Positions 16,708 to 26,675 of a DNA stretch of 64,000 nucleotides are shown here, piece by piece. The translations under genes were made by a program, and so were the position numbers. The stretch spans positions 38,658-102,657 of the forward strand of contig NZ_MUHW01000015.1 of NCBI RefSeq assembly GCF_002007235.1. Reading direction: 5' to 3'. Source of the stretch: Oribacterium sp. C9 (GTDB taxonomy: Bacteria; Bacillota; Clostridia; Lachnospirales; Lachnospiraceae). Numbering within the stretch: the stretch's first letter is position 1; each line of letters begins with the position of its first letter. The notes beneath the pieces were generated by a model. That model was not told the origin of the DNA and did no database searches. It saw nothing but the letters and a program-made list of their open reading frames with translations.

Positions 16708-18666
16708 TCACACAGCTCCGGGACCTGCAGAAGGTCCTGCAGTATCACCCTCTGTTAAACCTCCGGGACCTGCGGAGGGACCGTCAGACGGTCCTGAATT
16801 GTCTCCCGGATGAGAAGGCGCATTATCCTGCTGTTGATCTGAGTTGTCCGGTTTGTCAGAGCTGTTCTTCTCAGACTCCGTTTCCTTGTTCTCTTTGGTC
16901 TCTTCTTTAGATTCTTTTGTTTCTTTTTTGGTCTCCTCTTCCTTCTTGGATTCGGTTTCCTTTTCTGTTTCTATATCCTCTATGGTATCAGAGGTCTCCG
17001 CTTCTGTTTCGGCCTTTGCTGTAGTCTCCGCTTCAGTAGTTTCCTGAGCCTTTGTTTCTTCGGTCTTTGTTTCTGCCGCCTTTGTTTCTGTTTCTTTCTT
17101 CGTTTCCGCAGCAGTCTCATCCGCCGCCTTAGTGATTCCGGTTCCGCCACCTATCTTCGGGATATCGGCATTCTTGAGCTCCCCTATTCCGGTTTTTTCC
17201 TGAATGTGTGCGGAGATCTTCTTTACTGTGTCGTTCAGCGTAAAGTTCGCTGCATCATCACCGTACAGGAAAGGATGAAGCTGCAGTACGTTTGAAGCAA
17301 GTGTTGCAGGAACTACAACGTCCATCTTGCCAACCAGAGTTGTGTCTCTTGAAAACGGGAAGCCTACGGCATTCTGTATGTTATAGTTCTTGACGTTCTT
17401 TGCCATATCCAGTACATCATCAAGTCCGATGCTGGTCTTTATCTCTGACATTACCGTCATGGCTGTTGCTGCCAATGTCTTCTTATCCGCTGTCTTCGCC
17501 TTCTCCATAGCCAGCTGTAAAACCTTACGTTGTCTTGCGGTACGGTTGAAGTCCGTATCCATGAGACGAAGTCTTCCGTAGGCAACAGCCTGAACTCCGT
17601 CAAGATGGTTCATTCCGCTGTGCTCGAGCTGGACAGAACCGAGCCCCGTGGAGTTTACAGTCTCAGTGATGAAGGCATTGATATACTTGAACTCCGAGTC
17701 GCTGATGTCGAGATCGATGCCGCCCAACATGGTGATTCCTTCGGCGACCGCCTTCCAGTTGAAGGTTACATAATCGTCGATACTGAGCTGGAGATTCCTT
17801 TCGAGAGCCGCTATTGCCTGTTCGTAACCGCCTTTGAAATAAGCCTCGTTTATCTTGTGATAGTTACCCTCATCATCGATCTGGAGGTAAGAATCACGGT
17901 ATACGGAGGTGAGATTCACATCTCCTGTTCTTCTGTTGATACTTGCCACCATGATGACATCACTGAGGGCTCCGGCACCCAGGTTTCCGTCACGTGAATC
18001 TACGCCGAAGACAGCTACTGTCCAGTATTTCGGCTTCATGAGATTCTTCACCTGACTCCATGCGAAGAAGCCGCCGACAATTAAAAGTACGAATATAAGA
18101 AGTGTTGCAAGTATGCGCTTTACAGGATTTTTGCCCCTTCTTCCCGGGCGTACAGATGAAGCTGCGCCTGCACTCACGCCACGTGCTGCGGAGCTCTCTC
18201 TTCCGATGCCTGATCTTTCGGCATAGGTTCTTCCGGAATTACGTCTTCCCTGAGCCTGTGCTGAGCGTCTGACTCTGTCGGATGCATATTCCGAGTCGTA
18301 ATCATAACCGGTATCATATGTTCCGGCGCTGTCTCTTTCGTAGCGCTCGTTTTCAAAGGCCTCCTGCTCAAGCTCGGCGAGATTCCGGTTCACTGCACGG
18401 CTTTTATAGACATTGCTCCCTGATCTGTCAGGATTCATTCTTCTGCCGGAATAATCCTCATCGTATCTTCCGTCATGGCTGTCTTCGAATCTGTTTCCGG
18501 ATGGTCTCCTGTTACTGTGATTGGGGACATCTAAGTAATCATCCTCGTATGAAGCTTTGTATCTCTCCGAGCGGGCACGCATTTCAGAAAGACGTTCTTC
18601 GGATCCCTTTGACCTTGCGGTCCTGCGTGGACGAGGAGAAAAATCGTCGTAATCTGTATTTTTCAT
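16708..18666 (-). CDS. LytR-CpsA-Psr (LCP) family cell-envelope protein
   Basis: LCP proteins attach anionic glycopolymers to peptidoglycan at the outer face of the membrane. The 652-residue product has a very long, charged, Arg/Asp/Tyr/Ser-rich cytosolic N terminus (about 1-180), one membrane helix (ILATLLIFVLLIVGGFFAW), and an LCP catalytic domain (about 215-440) with VFGVDSRDG and DVIMVASINRRTG. The C terminus is a low-complexity Glu/Thr/Lys tail ending in Gly-Pro-Ser repeats, probably wall-spanning. ATG 18666 (MKNTDYDD) is chosen, with AGGAG ten bases upstream. Confidence 0.88.
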   Translation of the reverse strand: MKNTDYDDFSPRPRRTARSKGSEERLSEMRARSERYKASYEDDYLDVPNHSNRRPSGNRFEDSHDGRYDEDYSGRRMNPDRSGSNVYKSRAVNRNLAELEQEAFENERYERDSAGTYDTGYDYDSEYASDRVRRSAQAQGRRNSGRTYAERSGIGRESSAARGVSAGAASSVRPGRRGKNPVKRILATLLIFVLLIVGGFFAWSQVKNLMKPKYWTVAVFGVDSRDGNLGAGALSDVIMVASINRRTGDVNLTSVYRDSYLQIDDEGNYHKINEAYFKGGYEQAIAALERNLQLSIDDYVTFNWKAVAEGITMLGGIDLDISDSEFKYINAFITETVNSTGLGSVQLEHSGMNHLDGVQAVAYGRLRLMDTDFNRTARQRKVLQLAMEKAKTADKKTLAATAMTVMSEIKTSIGLDDVLDMAKNVKNYNIQNAVGFPFSRDTTLVGKMDVVVPATLASNVLQLHPFLYGDDAANFTLNDTVKKISAHIQEKTGIGELKNADIPKIGGGTGITKAADETAAETKKETETKAAETKTEETKAQETTEAETTAKAETEAETSDTIEDIETEKETESKKEEETKKETKESKEETKENKETESEKNSSDKPDNSDQQQDNAPSHPGDNSGPSDGPSAGPGGLTEGDTAGPSAGPGAV

Positions 18667-18831
18667 AATATCTCTACTCCTGATAAAAATCACATGGATT
18701 TTATTTTCTATTCTAAAGCAGAGGGATTATAACAAAGGGTAAATGGGAATTAAAGCATTTTAACAGTATCGTCAGCGGAAATTAAAGAATTCACAGAATT
18801 TTGACCGGGGAACCATCTGACCGTCTTACCA

Positions 18832-18860
18832 CAAAAAAGAGCTCCGCGTCGCCGCGGAGC
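18832..18860 (-). terminator. Terminator of the V-ATPase operon
   Basis: GCTCCGCG/CGCGGAGC stem with a T6 run on the minus strand, directly after the subunit K gene. Confidence 0.88.
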
Positions 18861-18894
18861 CCTGTGGTAAACATTATTCTGATCGAATGATCGA

Positions 18895-19347
18895 TTACTT
18901 GATTGTTGCTGTATTGAGAAGCAGCATGCAGAATACCAGTGCGAAAAGAGCAACTGTCTCGATGACACCGATTACTACGAAGTAGTTTGCGGTACCCTTT
19001 CCTGTAGCACCAAGAGCGTCAGCAGAAGCTGCTGCAGCCTTGCCCTGGAAGAATGCTGAGAAACCGATTGCGATTCCGCCGAAGATACCGATTCCGAGTG
19101 AAAGAGCCGGATCGATAGTTCCTGCATTCCATGCACTTGCGATGAAGTTCATGAGAAGGAAACCGTAAATTGTCTGTGTAAGAGGTGCACCTGCAAAAGC
19201 TGTCATGATGAATGGAGCCTGCTTGCCGGCTGCATAACACTTCTTCCATGCTCCTACTGCTGCCTGTCCTGCCATACCTGCACCAAAAGCTGATCCTAAT
19301 GCAGACAGACCAAGTGCTGCTGCCATACCAATATAAGCGATATTCAT
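18895..19347 (-). CDS. ntpK: V-type ATPase subunit K (membrane rotor ring)
   Basis: This is the 150-residue proteolipid of the rotor ring, with four membrane helices in two hairpins. Residues in the positions of the sodium ligands of E. hirae NtpK are present: Thr57-Gln58, Gln101 (FFQGK) and Glu130 (VIETVAL). Only the second hairpin has the acidic ion-binding residue, the usual V-type pattern. From this I infer sodium specificity. It is the last gene of the operon. Confidence 0.9.
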   Translation of the reverse strand: MNIAYIGMAAALGLSALGSAFGAGMAGQAAVGAWKKCYAAGKQAPFIMTAFAGAPLTQTIYGFLLMNFIASAWNAGTIDPALSLGIGIFGGIAIGFSAFFQGKAAAASADALGATGKGTANYFVVIGVIETVALFALVFCMLLLNTATIK

Positions 19348-19377
19348 AGTCTTTCTCCTTTAAATTTAGATTTGAAC

Positions 19378-21225
19378 TTAATTCTTTATTTTATCGTTCA
19401 TTTTAAATGGCTCATACGCTGTACCTGTCCATTCGAGACCAACCTGTCCTGAGAACTCAAGTACGTTAAGACGTACGCCATGTACTACTACTGAAAGGAT
19501 ACACATAACGATGTTGATTACGTGTCCGATGATCACAACTATAGCTCCCGCTATGATGAGCGGTCCGGAGGACATTCCGGCTGCCATGTTGTTGAAACTC
19601 TGTGAGATCGCAAGACCTGCCATTCCTACTGCAAAGAGTCTTATGTAACTCATTACGTTACCGAAACAGCTGATGGTGTTCAGGAAGCTTGTAAATGCTC
19701 CTCCGAGACCTGCCTTAACTCCCTCAGCAAAGCTCATTCCAGGAGCCATGCCGCTGAAAAGAACTACCAGCACGAAGCCTACTGCGATTGCCGCAAAGAC
19801 CGGTGCGATCTGGATGCTCTCTCCTATTACCAGATAAAGTGAAAGGAGGTACATTCCAACGATAGTGATCATCCATCCTATATCCGATACAAAGCTTAGA
19901 TCCTTTTCTCCCAGCTTCTTCTTTACAGCGAGCAAACTTCCGACTTCCATCTGCAATGCACCGATTGAGAATGAGAATTTCATGATGTTGTTCTGCTGTT
20001 CTGCTCCGGTGAGTCCGAAATATTCAGGATAGTTCGCAAATCCCGGAAGTACCATCGCCTTTAGGATAGGTACATTCATTGCCGATTCCATACCGAACCA
20101 GGTTCCTGTAACGGCACCCCAGATAACGGTTGAGATGGAAAGGACAAGAAGCAGGAATACAGGTGTTGTAAGCTTCTTGGTCTTTGCAATAATTACGATG
20201 GCGGCAATCAGGAAGATCATTCCGTATCCTCCGTCACCGATGATCATCGCGAAGAACAGTGCAAAGAATATCAGGAACCAAAGCGATATATCCGCCTCTC
20301 TGTAACCCGGAAGTATACCGAGCATATCATAAAGCGGTGAAATAAGCTTAGTCACCTTGTTATAACGGAGCTTTGTAGGGATGGTCTCATCTTCCGGTGA
20401 AACATCTTCTACGGCGTAAGCCCAGTTGTTTGTCTTAGCACCCGCCTTGAATGCCTCGAGATCAACCTCAGGGATATAACCGGATATCCAAACCAGCTTT
20501 TCATCACTCTCTGCGGTCTCACTGGCGGAAGAAAAATCTTCTTCGTTCTGTGCCTTCAGCATCTGAGACTGGAAGCTGTTCTCGTATACGGCTGTGTCCG
20601 TGAGTGTCTTGACACACTCGGATTCTTCCTTACGGAAGATATCCATATCCTTACGGAGTTCATCCAGTCCCTTTTCGGGAAGGGAGAATTCCGTTGCCGG
20701 AATATCCGGCGGAAGTGTTCCGATTACTGCAAGTGTATCGGTCTTTTCTACTGATGCGAGTCTGATGGCCTTAATGTTTTCGTCCTGCAGTATCTGCTCA
20801 CACTCAGCCTGACCAACCCTGTAAAAATGGAGGTCGAAACCGAGCTTCTTCAGCTCTCGTACATCAGAAGGAGAAAAACTGCCCCATGGCTCGATTCTTT
20901 CGATCTCAGCCGCGGTAGTAGATATCTCCTGAGAAAGACTGTCTTTTTTGCTGAGTGCCGCTTTGGCACTCTTGTACATTTTGTCAAATGCTTCATCAGA
21001 AAGAACCGGAGGTGTTGTCGTGGTTTCTTTTGATTTTTTGTCCGGCGCGTAATCGAGAAGTCGAGAAACTGTTTTTGCAAGATCACTGAACTTTTCGGTT
21101 GCAGCGTGGGTTGCGCTCTTCCTCTCTTTAATGTGCAGGAGACCTAAATCACGTAAGCCCTCCAGCATTTCGTCTTTATGAGAAACAGTGGTAACGACGT
21201 GGACCATTTTCATCTTTTCTATCAT
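19378..21225 (-). CDS. ntpI: V-type ATPase subunit I (stator/ion channel)
   Basis: The 615-residue protein has a soluble N-terminal half with coiled-coil arms and a C-terminal half with seven or eight membrane helices, the standard subunit I/a layout. It provides the half-channels against the K ring and connects to the peripheral stalk. It overlaps the subunit D gene by four bases (ATGA). Confidence 0.92.
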   Translation of the reverse strand: MIEKMKMVHVVTTVSHKDEMLEGLRDLGLLHIKERKSATHAATEKFSDLAKTVSRLLDYAPDKKSKETTTTPPVLSDEAFDKMYKSAKAALSKKDSLSQEISTTAAEIERIEPWGSFSPSDVRELKKLGFDLHFYRVGQAECEQILQDENIKAIRLASVEKTDTLAVIGTLPPDIPATEFSLPEKGLDELRKDMDIFRKEESECVKTLTDTAVYENSFQSQMLKAQNEEDFSSASETAESDEKLVWISGYIPEVDLEAFKAGAKTNNWAYAVEDVSPEDETIPTKLRYNKVTKLISPLYDMLGILPGYREADISLWFLIFFALFFAMIIGDGGYGMIFLIAAIVIIAKTKKLTTPVFLLLVLSISTVIWGAVTGTWFGMESAMNVPILKAMVLPGFANYPEYFGLTGAEQQNNIMKFSFSIGALQMEVGSLLAVKKKLGEKDLSFVSDIGWMITIVGMYLLSLYLVIGESIQIAPVFAAIAVGFVLVVLFSGMAPGMSFAEGVKAGLGGAFTSFLNTISCFGNVMSYIRLFAVGMAGLAISQSFNNMAAGMSSGPLIIAGAIVVIIGHVINIVMCILSVVVHGVRLNVLEFSGQVGLEWTGTAYEPFKMNDKIKN

Positions 21226-21836
21226 CGGCCTACCTCCACAAGTTTCTTCTTTGAAATCTTTCCGCGTACAACTGCGGCAGTCTGCTGGTCACCGAGATAA
21301 ACACCGATGACGCGGATATTTTCCTTTGCCTCCGGTATCTTGACCTTCTCGAAGAGGTTTACTCTCTGGGATGTGGAACGAAGTTCCTTATCCAGAAGTT
21401 CTACCTGTTTTCTCAAAGTAGATACCAATGCATCCAGACGCGCAATCTCACGCAGCTTTATAAGTGCAGTGTCGACCCATAAAGGATAGTCGTCAACGCT
21501 GTAGGATATATCTTTGAAGGTGAGCTCCTTGAAAGCCGGAAGCTTTACACCGGCGATGTTCTCAGTCGTAACAATTACTTTGTCCGGCTGCACCAGAGTG
21601 TTCAGCTGCTTTTCAGCATCGAAAAGTGTATTCTCAGCGAAAACAGCGATCCAGTCATCAAGGTTTCCTATCATATCCTCGCGTTCGGCCTGCTTCTTTT
21701 CAAGATCAGCCTTTATCTGCATGATTACCGACTGCAGCTGCTGCTTTTTAAGCTGCAGGGTAGGCAGATATCGTTGATACTGTTTCAGGTGATCTTTCTG
21801 CACTTTCTGTTCATTTTTAGTGAGTTTGATCGCCAT
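21222..21836 (-). CDS. ntpD: V-type ATPase subunit D (central stalk)
   Basis: The 204-residue, mostly helical protein matches subunit D, the coiled-coil rotor shaft inside the A3B3 head. Basic N-terminal helix (LTKNEQKVQKDHLKQYQRYL) and a C-terminal helix near 150-190 are visible. It sits in its usual place after A and B. Confidence 0.92.
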   Translation of the reverse strand: MAIKLTKNEQKVQKDHLKQYQRYLPTLQLKKQQLQSVIMQIKADLEKKQAEREDMIGNLDDWIAVFAENTLFDAEKQLNTLVQPDKVIVTTENIAGVKLPAFKELTFKDISYSVDDYPLWVDTALIKLREIARLDALVSTLRKQVELLDKELRSTSQRVNLFEKVKIPEAKENIRVIGVYLGDQQTAAVVRGKISKKKLVEVGR

Positions 21837-21847
21837 AAACTGCTCCT

Positions 21848-23140
21848 TTAATCATCCAATGTCTTTGGCCATCTTTCCTTGATAAGACTTGTCTTAAGAC
21901 CGGTTTCGTTAGGCTCAAAGCAATCTGCAAGGATTTCCCATCCGAGATCAAGAGCAGCTTCCAGCGGAATGTTTACACTGAGGTCCATAAGCTTGGACTC
22001 GAACATCTCACCATACTTCAGAAGCTTGTCATCCCATGCACTCATGGTAAAGCCCATTGACTTCTTCTCAAGACTTTCCTTGTACTGTGCATAAAGCTTG
22101 ATCATACCATCCATCAGTGCACGATGGTCATCACGGGTCTTGCCGTTAACGTTCTGCTTAAGTCTGGACAGGGAACCGAATGGCTCGATGTGTCCGTTCT
22201 TTAAGTAGAACTGACCCTCTGTGATATATCCTGTATTATCAGGTACAGGGTGTGTAACGTCATCACCCGGCATGGTAGTAACACCGAGAATAGTGATGGA
22301 ACCTGCGCCTTCGATGGCAACCGCCTTCTCGTAACGGGAAGCGAGCATACTGTAAAGATCTCCCGGGTAACCACGGTTTGAAGGAACCTGCTCCATGGTG
22401 ATCGCGAGCTCCTTCTGAGCATCGCAGTAGCTGGTCATATCTGTAAGAAGTACAAGTACCTTCTTGCCCTCAAGAGCGAACTGCTCTGCAACGGCAAGTG
22501 ACATATCAGGAACCAGTGTACTCTCAACTGTAGGATCCGCTGCAGTATGGATGAACATAACTGTGTGGCTCATAGCGCCGCCCTTTTCAAGAGTATCCTT
22601 GAAGGACAGATAGTCATCATACTTAAGACCCATACCACCGAGAACGATTACGTCAACCTCTGCCTGAAGAGCGATTCTTGCGAGCAGCTGGTTGTAAGGT
22701 TCTCCGGATACTGAGAAGATAGGGAGCTTCTGGCTCTCTACCAGTGTATTGAAGAGGTCGATCATCGGGATACCGGTACGGATCATCTTCTTGGGAACGA
22801 TACGCTTTGCCGGGTTGAATGAAGGACCACCGATATCTATCATGTTATCCTTGAGAGCAGGTCCGTTATCTCTTGGGACACCTGCACCGTTAAAGATACG
22901 GCCTAAAAGGTGCTCTGAGAAGGACACCTGCATCGGTCTTCCGAGGAAACGTACAGGGTCGTTAGTACTTACACCCTGAGCGCCGGCGAAGACCTGAAGA
23001 GAAACCATATCACGGTCGAGCTTGATAACATTGGCATAGCTGTCACCAACCAGAGCGAGGTCTCCGTTACGGATGCCATCGGCCCTTACGGTGATAACAT
23101 TGCCGACTATTGACTCAATTTTTGTATATACTTTCTGCAT
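21848..23140 (-). CDS. ntpB: V-type ATPase subunit B (non-catalytic head subunit)
   Basis: The 430-residue protein matches subunit B and lacks a P-loop, as expected. It is slightly shorter than the usual 455-470 residues, with the loss near the C terminus. The conserved region containing [19 protein letters not shown] and the downstream [10 protein letters not shown] segment are intact. It alternates with subunit A in the head. Confidence 0.93.
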   Translation of the reverse strand: MQKVYTKIESIVGNVITVRADGIRNGDLALVGDSYANVIKLDRDMVSLQVFAGAQGVSTNDPVRFLGRPMQVSFSEHLLGRIFNGAGVPRDNGPALKDNMIDIGGPSFNPAKRIVPKKMIRTGIPMIDLFNTLVESQKLPIFSVSGEPYNQLLARIALQAEVDVIVLGGMGLKYDDYLSFKDTLEKGGAMSHTVMFIHTAADPTVESTLVPDMSLAVAEQFALEGKKVLVLLTDMTSYCDAQKELAITMEQVPSNRGYPGDLYSMLASRYEKAVAIEGAGSITILGVTTMPGDDVTHPVPDNTGYITEGQFYLKNGHIEPFGSLSRLKQNVNGKTRDDHRALMDGMIKLYAQYKESLEKKSMGFTMSAWDDKLLKYGEMFESKLMDLSVNIPLEAALDLGWEILADCFEPNETGLKTSLIKERWPKTLDD

Positions 23141-23148
23141 AAGACCTC

Positions 23149-24879
23149 CTAAGCTAATGCCTTTGATTTAAAGAAATCTGTGATCTTATTCTTCTGAGCT
23201 TCAAATTCAGGTGTTTCAAAAACAGTTCCGTGCCAATCGAGGAATTCCTGTCTTAACTGGTTGAAGAAAGAACGGATCTCATCTTTATCTTCGAGGTCAT
23301 ATTTAAGCATCAATGCTTCGTAGAGAACATCGAATTCGATTCTCTGTCTCTCAGGAAGACATGCTGCGTCGATAGGATCAAATGAGTTCTGCTGCAGATA
23401 TACGGCATCAAGCAGCTCACCCTTCTGATAAGTGATGTAGTCTTCTGCTGTAGTACCTTCCTCACCGATAACCTTCATCATCTGGTTGATCTCGATACTT
23501 CTGCGGAGGATTCCACGAGCCTTCTCAACGAGATCCATATCGATGATTCCCGGATACTTTGACCATGACTCCATAGGGTCGATAGCAGGATACTTACGTG
23601 CATCGGATCTCTCACGTGAAAGTCCGTGGAAAGCACCTACGACCTTAAGAGTTGCCTGTGTAACAGGCTCTTCGAAGTTACCGCCGGCAGGTGATACTGT
23701 ACCACCGATGGTTACGGAACCGATTGAACCATCCTTCAGACGAACCTTACCGGCTCTCTCATAGAAGGATGCGATGGTTGACTCGAGGTAAGCAGGGAAA
23801 GCTTCCTCACCAGGAATCTCCTCGAGACGTCCGCTCATCTCTCTCATGGCCTGAGCCCAACGTGATGTTGAGTCTGCAAGAAGGAGAACGTTTAATCCCA
23901 TCTGTCTGTAGTACTCTGCGATAGTTACGGCTGTGTAGCAGGATGCTTCTCTCGCTGCAACAGGCATGGAAGAAGTGTTACAGATGATAACTGTTCTTTC
24001 CATAAGTGAACGGCCTGTACGAGGGTCATCCAGCTCAGGGAACTCTGTAAGAACTTCAACTACCTCACCGGCACGCTCTCCGCAGGCAGCGATGATAACG
24101 ATATCTGCTTCACCGTTCTTAGCCTCCATGTGCTGAAGAACTGTCTTACCAGCTCCGAAAGGTCCAGGTACACAGAAGGTACCACCCTTTGCAACAGGAA
24201 GGAATGCGTCTACGCATCGAAGCTTCATGATAAGAGGCTCATCAGGCTTCAGTCTCTCTTCATAACAGCTGATAGGCTGCTTTACAGGCTGAGTGATGAC
24301 CATGGAAAGCTCCTTCTCCTCTCCTGCGCCGTTTGCGATAACGCAGATGGTAGAACGAACATTGTATGAGCCCTTTTCCTTAATGGACTTAACTGTCCAG
24401 TCACTTCCCTTTAATGTGAACGGAACCATGATACGATGGGTGAAGATACCCTCCGGAACTGTTCCGATAGTGTCTCCGGCGGAAACAGAGTCTCCAACCT
24501 TTGCTACAGGAGTGAACTCCCAATCCTTGTTTGGAATAGCGTCAAGGTATACACCTCTCTGAAGGAAGAAACCACACTTTTCTGCAAGCTCAGGAAGTGG
24601 GTTCTGAAGTCCGTCATAGATCTGTGTCAGAATTCCCGGTCCCAGATCAACGCTCATCAGTTCTCCGGTGAACTCTACCGGATCCCCGATTTTGATGCCG
24701 TTTGACATCTCATAAATCTGCATACTGGCTACACCGTTAGTAATACGGATGACCTCGCCCTTCAGACGCTTGTCATCTACAAGAATATAACCAACCTCAT
24801 TCTTGCGGACAGCGCCTTCGAAGCTGACATTCGCCAAGTTACTGTTGATGCCAGTCACATGTCCTGTTACTGTTTCCAT
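23149..24879 (-). CDS. ntpA: V-type ATPase catalytic subunit A
   Basis: The 576-residue catalytic subunit has Walker [10 protein letters not shown] (about 239-247; most relatives have Ser rather than Ala in the loop) and the [11 protein letters not shown] segment. The A-specific insertion (about 120-200) is present. Position between the DUF2764 gene and subunit B is as in chlamydial and spirochaete operons. Confidence 0.95.
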   Translation of the reverse strand: METVTGHVTGINSNLANVSFEGAVRKNEVGYILVDDKRLKGEVIRITNGVASMQIYEMSNGIKIGDPVEFTGELMSVDLGPGILTQIYDGLQNPLPELAEKCGFFLQRGVYLDAIPNKDWEFTPVAKVGDSVSAGDTIGTVPEGIFTHRIMVPFTLKGSDWTVKSIKEKGSYNVRSTICVIANGAGEEKELSMVITQPVKQPISCYEERLKPDEPLIMKLRCVDAFLPVAKGGTFCVPGPFGAGKTVLQHMEAKNGEADIVIIAACGERAGEVVEVLTEFPELDDPRTGRSLMERTVIICNTSSMPVAAREASCYTAVTIAEYYRQMGLNVLLLADSTSRWAQAMREMSGRLEEIPGEEAFPAYLESTIASFYERAGKVRLKDGSIGSVTIGGTVSPAGGNFEEPVTQATLKVVGAFHGLSRERSDARKYPAIDPMESWSKYPGIIDMDLVEKARGILRRSIEINQMMKVIGEEGTTAEDYITYQKGELLDAVYLQQNSFDPIDAACLPERQRIEFDVLYEALMLKYDLEDKDEIRSFFNQLRQEFLDWHGTVFETPEFEAQKNKITDFFKSKALA

Positions 24880-24906
24880 ATAAGTCTCCCGATAAATTTA
24901 TCAAAA

Positions 24907-25428
24907 TTACAAATTGTAAACACGCTGCTGTACCTCACTGAGTAGCTGTCTGAATTCCGAAGAACCCTTGTCGTGATCAAAGCAGCCCTGACGTTCGAGT
25001 AACTTCAGCTTCACAGCATATCCGAACAATACATAATCGTCGAACATGTGAAGACCTACAAGCTCGTCAAGCTGCTGGAACTCATAATCCAGCATGATTT
25101 TCTCTGCCTCGAGTGGGTCCTTAGCTGCCAGTGCGGAGCTTACAACCTGAGCAGTCATGAAGTCCTTATTTGCCGGAGCGGGATAAGATTTTCCCAGTTT
25201 CATGCTTCGCTGATAATTAAGCTCTTTTGTCAGTGAACCATAAACGCGGTTCCACTCCTTTACGAGAGGACCGTCAGTTGAAGAAAGTGTAAGGTCTCTA
25301 AGGAGCCTGTACTTATCTTCGCTTACTGTTGACACACACAAATCAAGGAATTCCTGATAGCTGAGAGGCATTTCTCCGTCACTTCTGAGTTCCGGCAAGC
25401 TCGATACTAGATAATAATATGCAGCCAT
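24907..25428 (-). CDS. DUF2764 protein of the V-ATPase operon
   Basis: The 173-residue, mainly helical protein starts with AAYYYLVSSLPEL, typical of DUF2764 proteins found between atpE and atpA in chlamydial, spirochaete and Bacteroidetes V-ATPase operons. Canonical subunits C and F are absent from this operon, so this protein may do the work of subunit C in joining the rotor; that is inference. ATG 25428 is preferred over 25431 for its spacing to GGGAGG. Confidence 0.75.
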   Translation of the reverse strand: MAAYYYLVSSLPELRSDGEMPLSYQEFLDLCVSTVSEDKYRLLRDLTLSSTDGPLVKEWNRVYGSLTKELNYQRSMKLGKSYPAPANKDFMTAQVVSSALAAKDPLEAEKIMLDYEFQQLDELVGLHMFDDYVLFGYAVKLKLLERQGCFDHDKGSSEFRQLLSEVQQRVYNL

Positions 25429-25441
25429 CATTCACCTCCCG

Positions 25442-26002
25442 TTAGATGTCAAGGTTTCTGAAGTACGGCATCACCATCTCGGCAATTTCAGCTTCGGTAC
25501 AATCAAAATATCCGGATCCATCCTTTGCTGCGAGACGGAATCCTGCCTTGACGCCCTTTGTAGGTTTGATCTCAAGACCATCCTTGATCTCCTGTGCCAG
25601 CTGGCTCTTTAAAGCATCTGAAACCTCAGCTATCTCTGCGGTGTACTTGGATACATCCTCACCGGTGACAGCTGCTTTGATAAGTTTTCCGAGAGCTTCT
25701 CCGGTCAGCGCCTTTTTTACGTCATCCTTGAGAATTTTCTCGTATGCAGCCTGTACCTCTGTCTTAAATGCAAGCACAGCATCCCGTTTTGCCTGCTCGG
25801 CGCTGACAGAAGCACTTTCCTTCATGATTCCGATCTCCTTTTCAGCCGAAGCCTTCACGCTTTCAGCTTCAGCCTTAGCATCGGAAACAATTGCATCTGC
25901 TTTTTTCTTTGCTTCTGCAATGATAGATTCTGCTTGTGCGTTGGCAGCATCGATACCCTCTTTACGGATCGATGTGACCAAATCCTGAATCTGTAATTCC
26001 AT
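25442..26002 (-). CDS. ntpE: V-type ATPase subunit E (peripheral stalk)
   Basis: The 186-residue protein has a long Ala/Lys/Glu-rich N-terminal helix (about 1-95) for the peripheral stalk and a compact C-terminal domain that binds the head. It follows a strong AGGAGG site and is the first gene of the operon. A 180-codon open frame on the other strand of this gene is a composition artefact of the Ala-rich helix. Confidence 0.9.
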   Translation of the reverse strand: MELQIQDLVTSIRKEGIDAANAQAESIIAEAKKKADAIVSDAKAEAESVKASAEKEIGIMKESASVSAEQAKRDAVLAFKTEVQAAYEKILKDDVKKALTGEALGKLIKAAVTGEDVSKYTAEIAEVSDALKSQLAQEIKDGLEIKPTKGVKAGFRLAAKDGSGYFDCTEAEIAEMVMPYFRNLDI

Positions 26003-26603
26003 AAGTTTCCTCCTAGTAAAAATCGATACGCTTTTTGATCATACTTTTCTACACTCATCGCTTGTACCACAGATAAAGCTAATGAAATTGCATATTAGTG
26101 ATTTCTGTGCAAGGAATTAAGAGCAGATGCCGCCTGCCTGCATCCGTTCCGGGAAAAAGACGCGGTTTGACAGCTTACTTTAGTAACATCGGCGTAATTT
26201 GGAATAAAATTAGTTTTCATGATTTATAAAGCGTTAATATTTTTATGTAAAAAGAAAATTAATTTCTCCGCTACGATGTATACAATGATAAATTCTACAC
26301 TAAATTTTTAACAATGGCAATAAAAGAGAGGGCTCTGATTATGCATAATCGTCTATTTTGTGAATGATATATAGCGTTATATTGTAGTTTGTGCCCAAAA
26401 AAGTCCCGGGCTGAAAATAGAAAAAATAGATGCTATCCCATTTTTTGAGCATATTTTTAATCAAAGTGGAGGAAACAAATATTGCCATGGTGAACTGTAA
26501 GCGGATAAGTGGGAGGAATTGTTAATTTAATAACGATAAATATTTTTGATGGATTTTATAAGTTTTTATCCTGTGTATTTTATAAATACATGGAAATCTG
26601 ACA
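26003..26603. other. A/T-rich intergenic region between the Rnf and V-ATPase operons
   Basis: No gene is supported in these 600 bases. A candidate promoter for the V-ATPase operon lies at 26223-26251. The remainder is A/T-rich with no repeat or RNA structure that I can recognise. Confidence 0.6.
26223..26251 (-). promoter_or_regulatory. Candidate sigma-A promoter of the V-ATPase operon
   Basis: TTTACA and TATAAA with a 17-base spacer, about 220 bases upstream of the subunit E start. Confidence 0.4.
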
Positions 26604-26650
26604 TAAAAAAAGAGATAACTCACACCCTTAACAGGGAGTGAGTTATCTCT
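26604..26650 (-). terminator. Terminator of the rnf operon
   Basis: AAGAGATAACTCAC/GTGAGTTATCTCTT stem (about 14 bp) with a T7 run on the minus strand. Confidence 0.9.
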
Positions 26651-26675
26651 TCTTGGTCTATAGAAATTATTTCTA

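Noticed and set aside
25446..25988. 180-codon open frame opposite the V-ATPase subunit E gene
   Set aside because: It mirrors the Ala/Lys/Glu-rich coding strand; subunit E is clearly the real gene.
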